Both the position numbers and the translations under genes were made by a program. Below the pieces are notes generated by a model, which saw nothing but the letters and a program-made list of their open reading frames with translations, did no database searches and had not been told where the DNA came from. A DNA stretch of 64,000 bases from Quillaja saponaria (Eukaryota > Streptophyta > Magnoliopsida > Fabales > Quillajaceae). Location of the stretch: positions 17,633,422 through 17,697,421 of the forward strand of contig CM055610.1 in NCBI GenBank assembly GCA_029379385.1, in the 5' to 3' direction. The stretch's first letter is position 1, and each line of letters opens with the position of its first letter. This document shows positions 62,424 to 64,000 of the stretch, in pieces.

Positions 62424-62962
62424 GCAATTTGCTTATGATTTCATCAACGGCACCATTTATGCTTCAAGAAGACCTAGAATCAGTACAAACAATTTACTTG
62501 ATTTTAAATTTTAAATCAAAATTATTCTTTTAAAAAATGGAATTATTTTTTCAATCATAATTATTTTTTTGCTATTTTCAGTTATAAGTGATTATTATAT
62601 TTGAAATTGATTAAGAATATCATTTTTTTTTTTTAAAATAAATCTTAAAATACTTGATAATAAAAAAATTAAAATCTAAAAGATATAATTCTTCTGAGAC
62701 CAAAATGAAAATAGGATGATTTTGAGGGACCAAAACTGTTGAGACTTGAGAAGCCGAATATTATGTTTTTCCCAAGATTGTATGAAACGCTGACAGCTAT
62801 ACAGATATGGACTTTCGGGTCGGGTTGATAATTATGGATCATGTTTAGGTTCAAATCACCCGAACTAGAAAATTCCCGAGTTCCAAGTCCTACGCTCGCC
62901 CGGTACTGGAGGCTCTTCTGGGCTCACTACTATTTTCCTATAGACGGAGCATTCCACGGCTG

Positions 62963-63361
62963 ATGGGGCCGAAGGAGGGAAATACAGTGGAGCAAATTCT
63001 ACGTGAAACGACGCCGGAAAATGTGGAGGCCTTGCTTGAGGTAAGCATGTTACTCAGTACCCTTTTCTTTTCTCTTTACTTAACCCACTGCTATAATGTT
63101 TTTGGCCTTCAATTTCTTAGTTTTCTCTGCATATTAGATATAATTTAGTTTTTTTTTTTGCTATATATGAAGAAAAAAATTTCTTATTTAATACTTTTTT
63201 GGATATATTTGATATTTGAGACACTTTTTATGATACATGGTAGTGATTGATTGAACATCTTATGTTCAAACAGGCTGCAAGATATGATGATATGGAAGAT
63301 GTTGTAAGCTTAGCATCTGCTGGTGTTTCTCTTGATTCCAAGGATTCACAAGGGAGAACAG
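62963..63361 (+). CDS. Small ankyrin-repeat protein, 3'-partial
   Basis: Ankyrin repeats mediate protein binding; no other function can be read here. Exon 1 (62963-63040) encodes MGPKEGNTVEQILRETTPEN followed by VEALLE. Exon 2 (63274-63361) encodes AARYDDMEDVVSLASAGVSL then DSKDSQGRT, the start of the first ankyrin repeat, and ends in phase 1 at a GTCATA donor. The next exon (expected to continue ALHMAA-like) was not found before base 64000, so the gene runs out of the window. I recall AT5G12320 as a roughly 140-residue protein of this kind beside the RING gene. The ATG follows a GC-rich leader. Confidence 0.85.
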
Positions 63362-64000
63362 GTCATAACTAATTGAACTTATTTGACTTGCGATTGGTGA
63401 TAATCACATATGGATCAAATTTATATTCTTTTTCCTCTAAATTTAAGGTTTGTCTCTTATTGTTTGGTTTTTTATGATGTTTGATCACATATAGTTCATG
63501 AGTTTGCTTTCCATTATGTGTCCTACACTCCTTTGCATTAGGTGCTTTGAATGGTAAGGTAGCAACATGTATAGTTTGCATATATTACTACATATTGTTT
63601 TGTATTGGAGGGCACTCCTGAAAATCGGTTTGCATTTCTACAAAGTTATTCAAGTATTCCAATTCCCTTCATGTGTTTACTATTTTTTCTAGAGCTATTC
63701 AGAAACATTAAAGAACCACATCTCTTCTCAGAAGTTCTTAAGCACCTTTTTTACTTGACTCTAGAATATCAGAAATATTGCCAGGTGCAACAATTCTTGA
63801 ATAATTTTCTGAATTGCCCGCAACTTTTCGCCAAGGCTGCATATTCTAGTTAGTTACTACTAGTTATATTAATTCACAGTTGAGATTTGATTGAAGTGAA
63901 TGTCTGAACTCTCTACTGTCTAGTTGCTCGAAAAGCATTGTTTTTTCATGCAACAAAATACGTAAGCCTTGAAGAATCCTCTCATTAAAAAAAAAAAAAA
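63362..64000 (+). other. Intron of the ankyrin gene, running off the window
   Basis: T-rich intronic sequence with no exon that continues the ankyrin repeat. It ends in a poly-A run at the window edge. Confidence 0.5.

Larger units (their letters stand above)
60543..62962. other. Spacer between the RING and ankyrin genes
   Basis: The first 200 bases are the RING gene promoter and leader. About 60840-61500 is AT-rich repeat debris. About 61990-62130 repeats AAAATCAAA phrases. A 40-codon minus-strand frame lies at 62301-62423. The last bases before 62963 are GC-richer and probably the ankyrin gene leader. Confidence 0.5.

Noticed and set aside
63541..63560. Third ankyrin exon (GTGCTTTGAATG before GTAAGG)
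   Set aside because: It would encode GALNG after GRT, which does not continue the ankyrin repeat (TALH-type expected).
1..64000. CRISPR arrays, operons, ribosome binding sites or prophage
   Set aside because: The DNA is plant nuclear, with spliced genes; no such structures are present.

Overview
This window is nuclear DNA of a eudicot plant. It is AT-rich. Its genes are split into many exons with GT..AG introns, AG-rich donor contexts and T-rich acceptors. The spacers are full of degenerate repeats. All recognisable proteins belong to plant families: a PH-RhoGAP of the REN1/PHGAP type, SMG7, a non-specific phospholipase C, a hydroxyproline O-arabinosyltransferase, an AT-hook (AHL) protein, a plant C2 protein, a RING-HC protein and a small ankyrin protein. 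From memory, several sit close together in two duplicated stretches of Arabidopsis chromosome 5: PH-RhoGAP and SMG7 near AT5G19390/AT5G19400, and C2, RING and ankyrin near AT5G12300/12310/12320. The window therefore looks like an ancestral, less fractionated version of that neighbourhood. I do not name the species.

Layout. 1-10.2 kb (+): 3' two-thirds of a PH-RhoGAP gene, whose introns hold transposon debris. 11.8-19.8 kb (+): SMG7 copy A, complete (969 aa predicted). 19.8-23.1 kb: unique AT-rich spacer. 23.1-30.7 kb (+): SMG7 copy B, a direct tandem duplicate including promoter, leader intron and 3'UTR introns; a frameshift and stop cut its protein to 709 aa. 32.5-34.4 kb (+): a decayed non-specific phospholipase C gene. 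35.2-39.5 kb (-): an eight-exon HPAT-type arabinosyltransferase gene with a SINE in its 3' flank. 43.6 kb (+): a 70-aa protein of unknown function. 47.3-48.05 kb (-): a dead PIF/Harbinger transposase. 49.0-49.9 kb (-): an intronless AHL gene with an unusual PPC motif. 50.1-51.4 kb: a degenerate array with a period of about 83 bp. 52.9-54.3 kb (-): a C2-domain gene. 55.8-56.4 kb: a long inverted-repeat element. 57.65-60.5 kb (-): a RING-HC gene. 62.96 kb to the end (+): the first two exons of an ankyrin gene that continues past the window.

The strongest biology is the SMG7 tandem pair. SMG7 is a nonsense-mediated decay (NMD) factor whose own mRNA is known to be an NMD target through 3'UTR introns. 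Both copies keep those 3'UTR splice signals. The two copies differ in their leaders: copy A has lost the upstream start codons to a TAG and carries an overlapping 11-codon uORF, while copy B keeps the longer N-terminus and has an ATG-TAA start-stop uORF. Copy B's premature stop lies upstream of the conserved 3'UTR introns, so its message should be an even stronger substrate of the pathway its product serves. All exon boundaries were placed by eye from splice signals, reading phase and family resemblance; no alignment or search was run.
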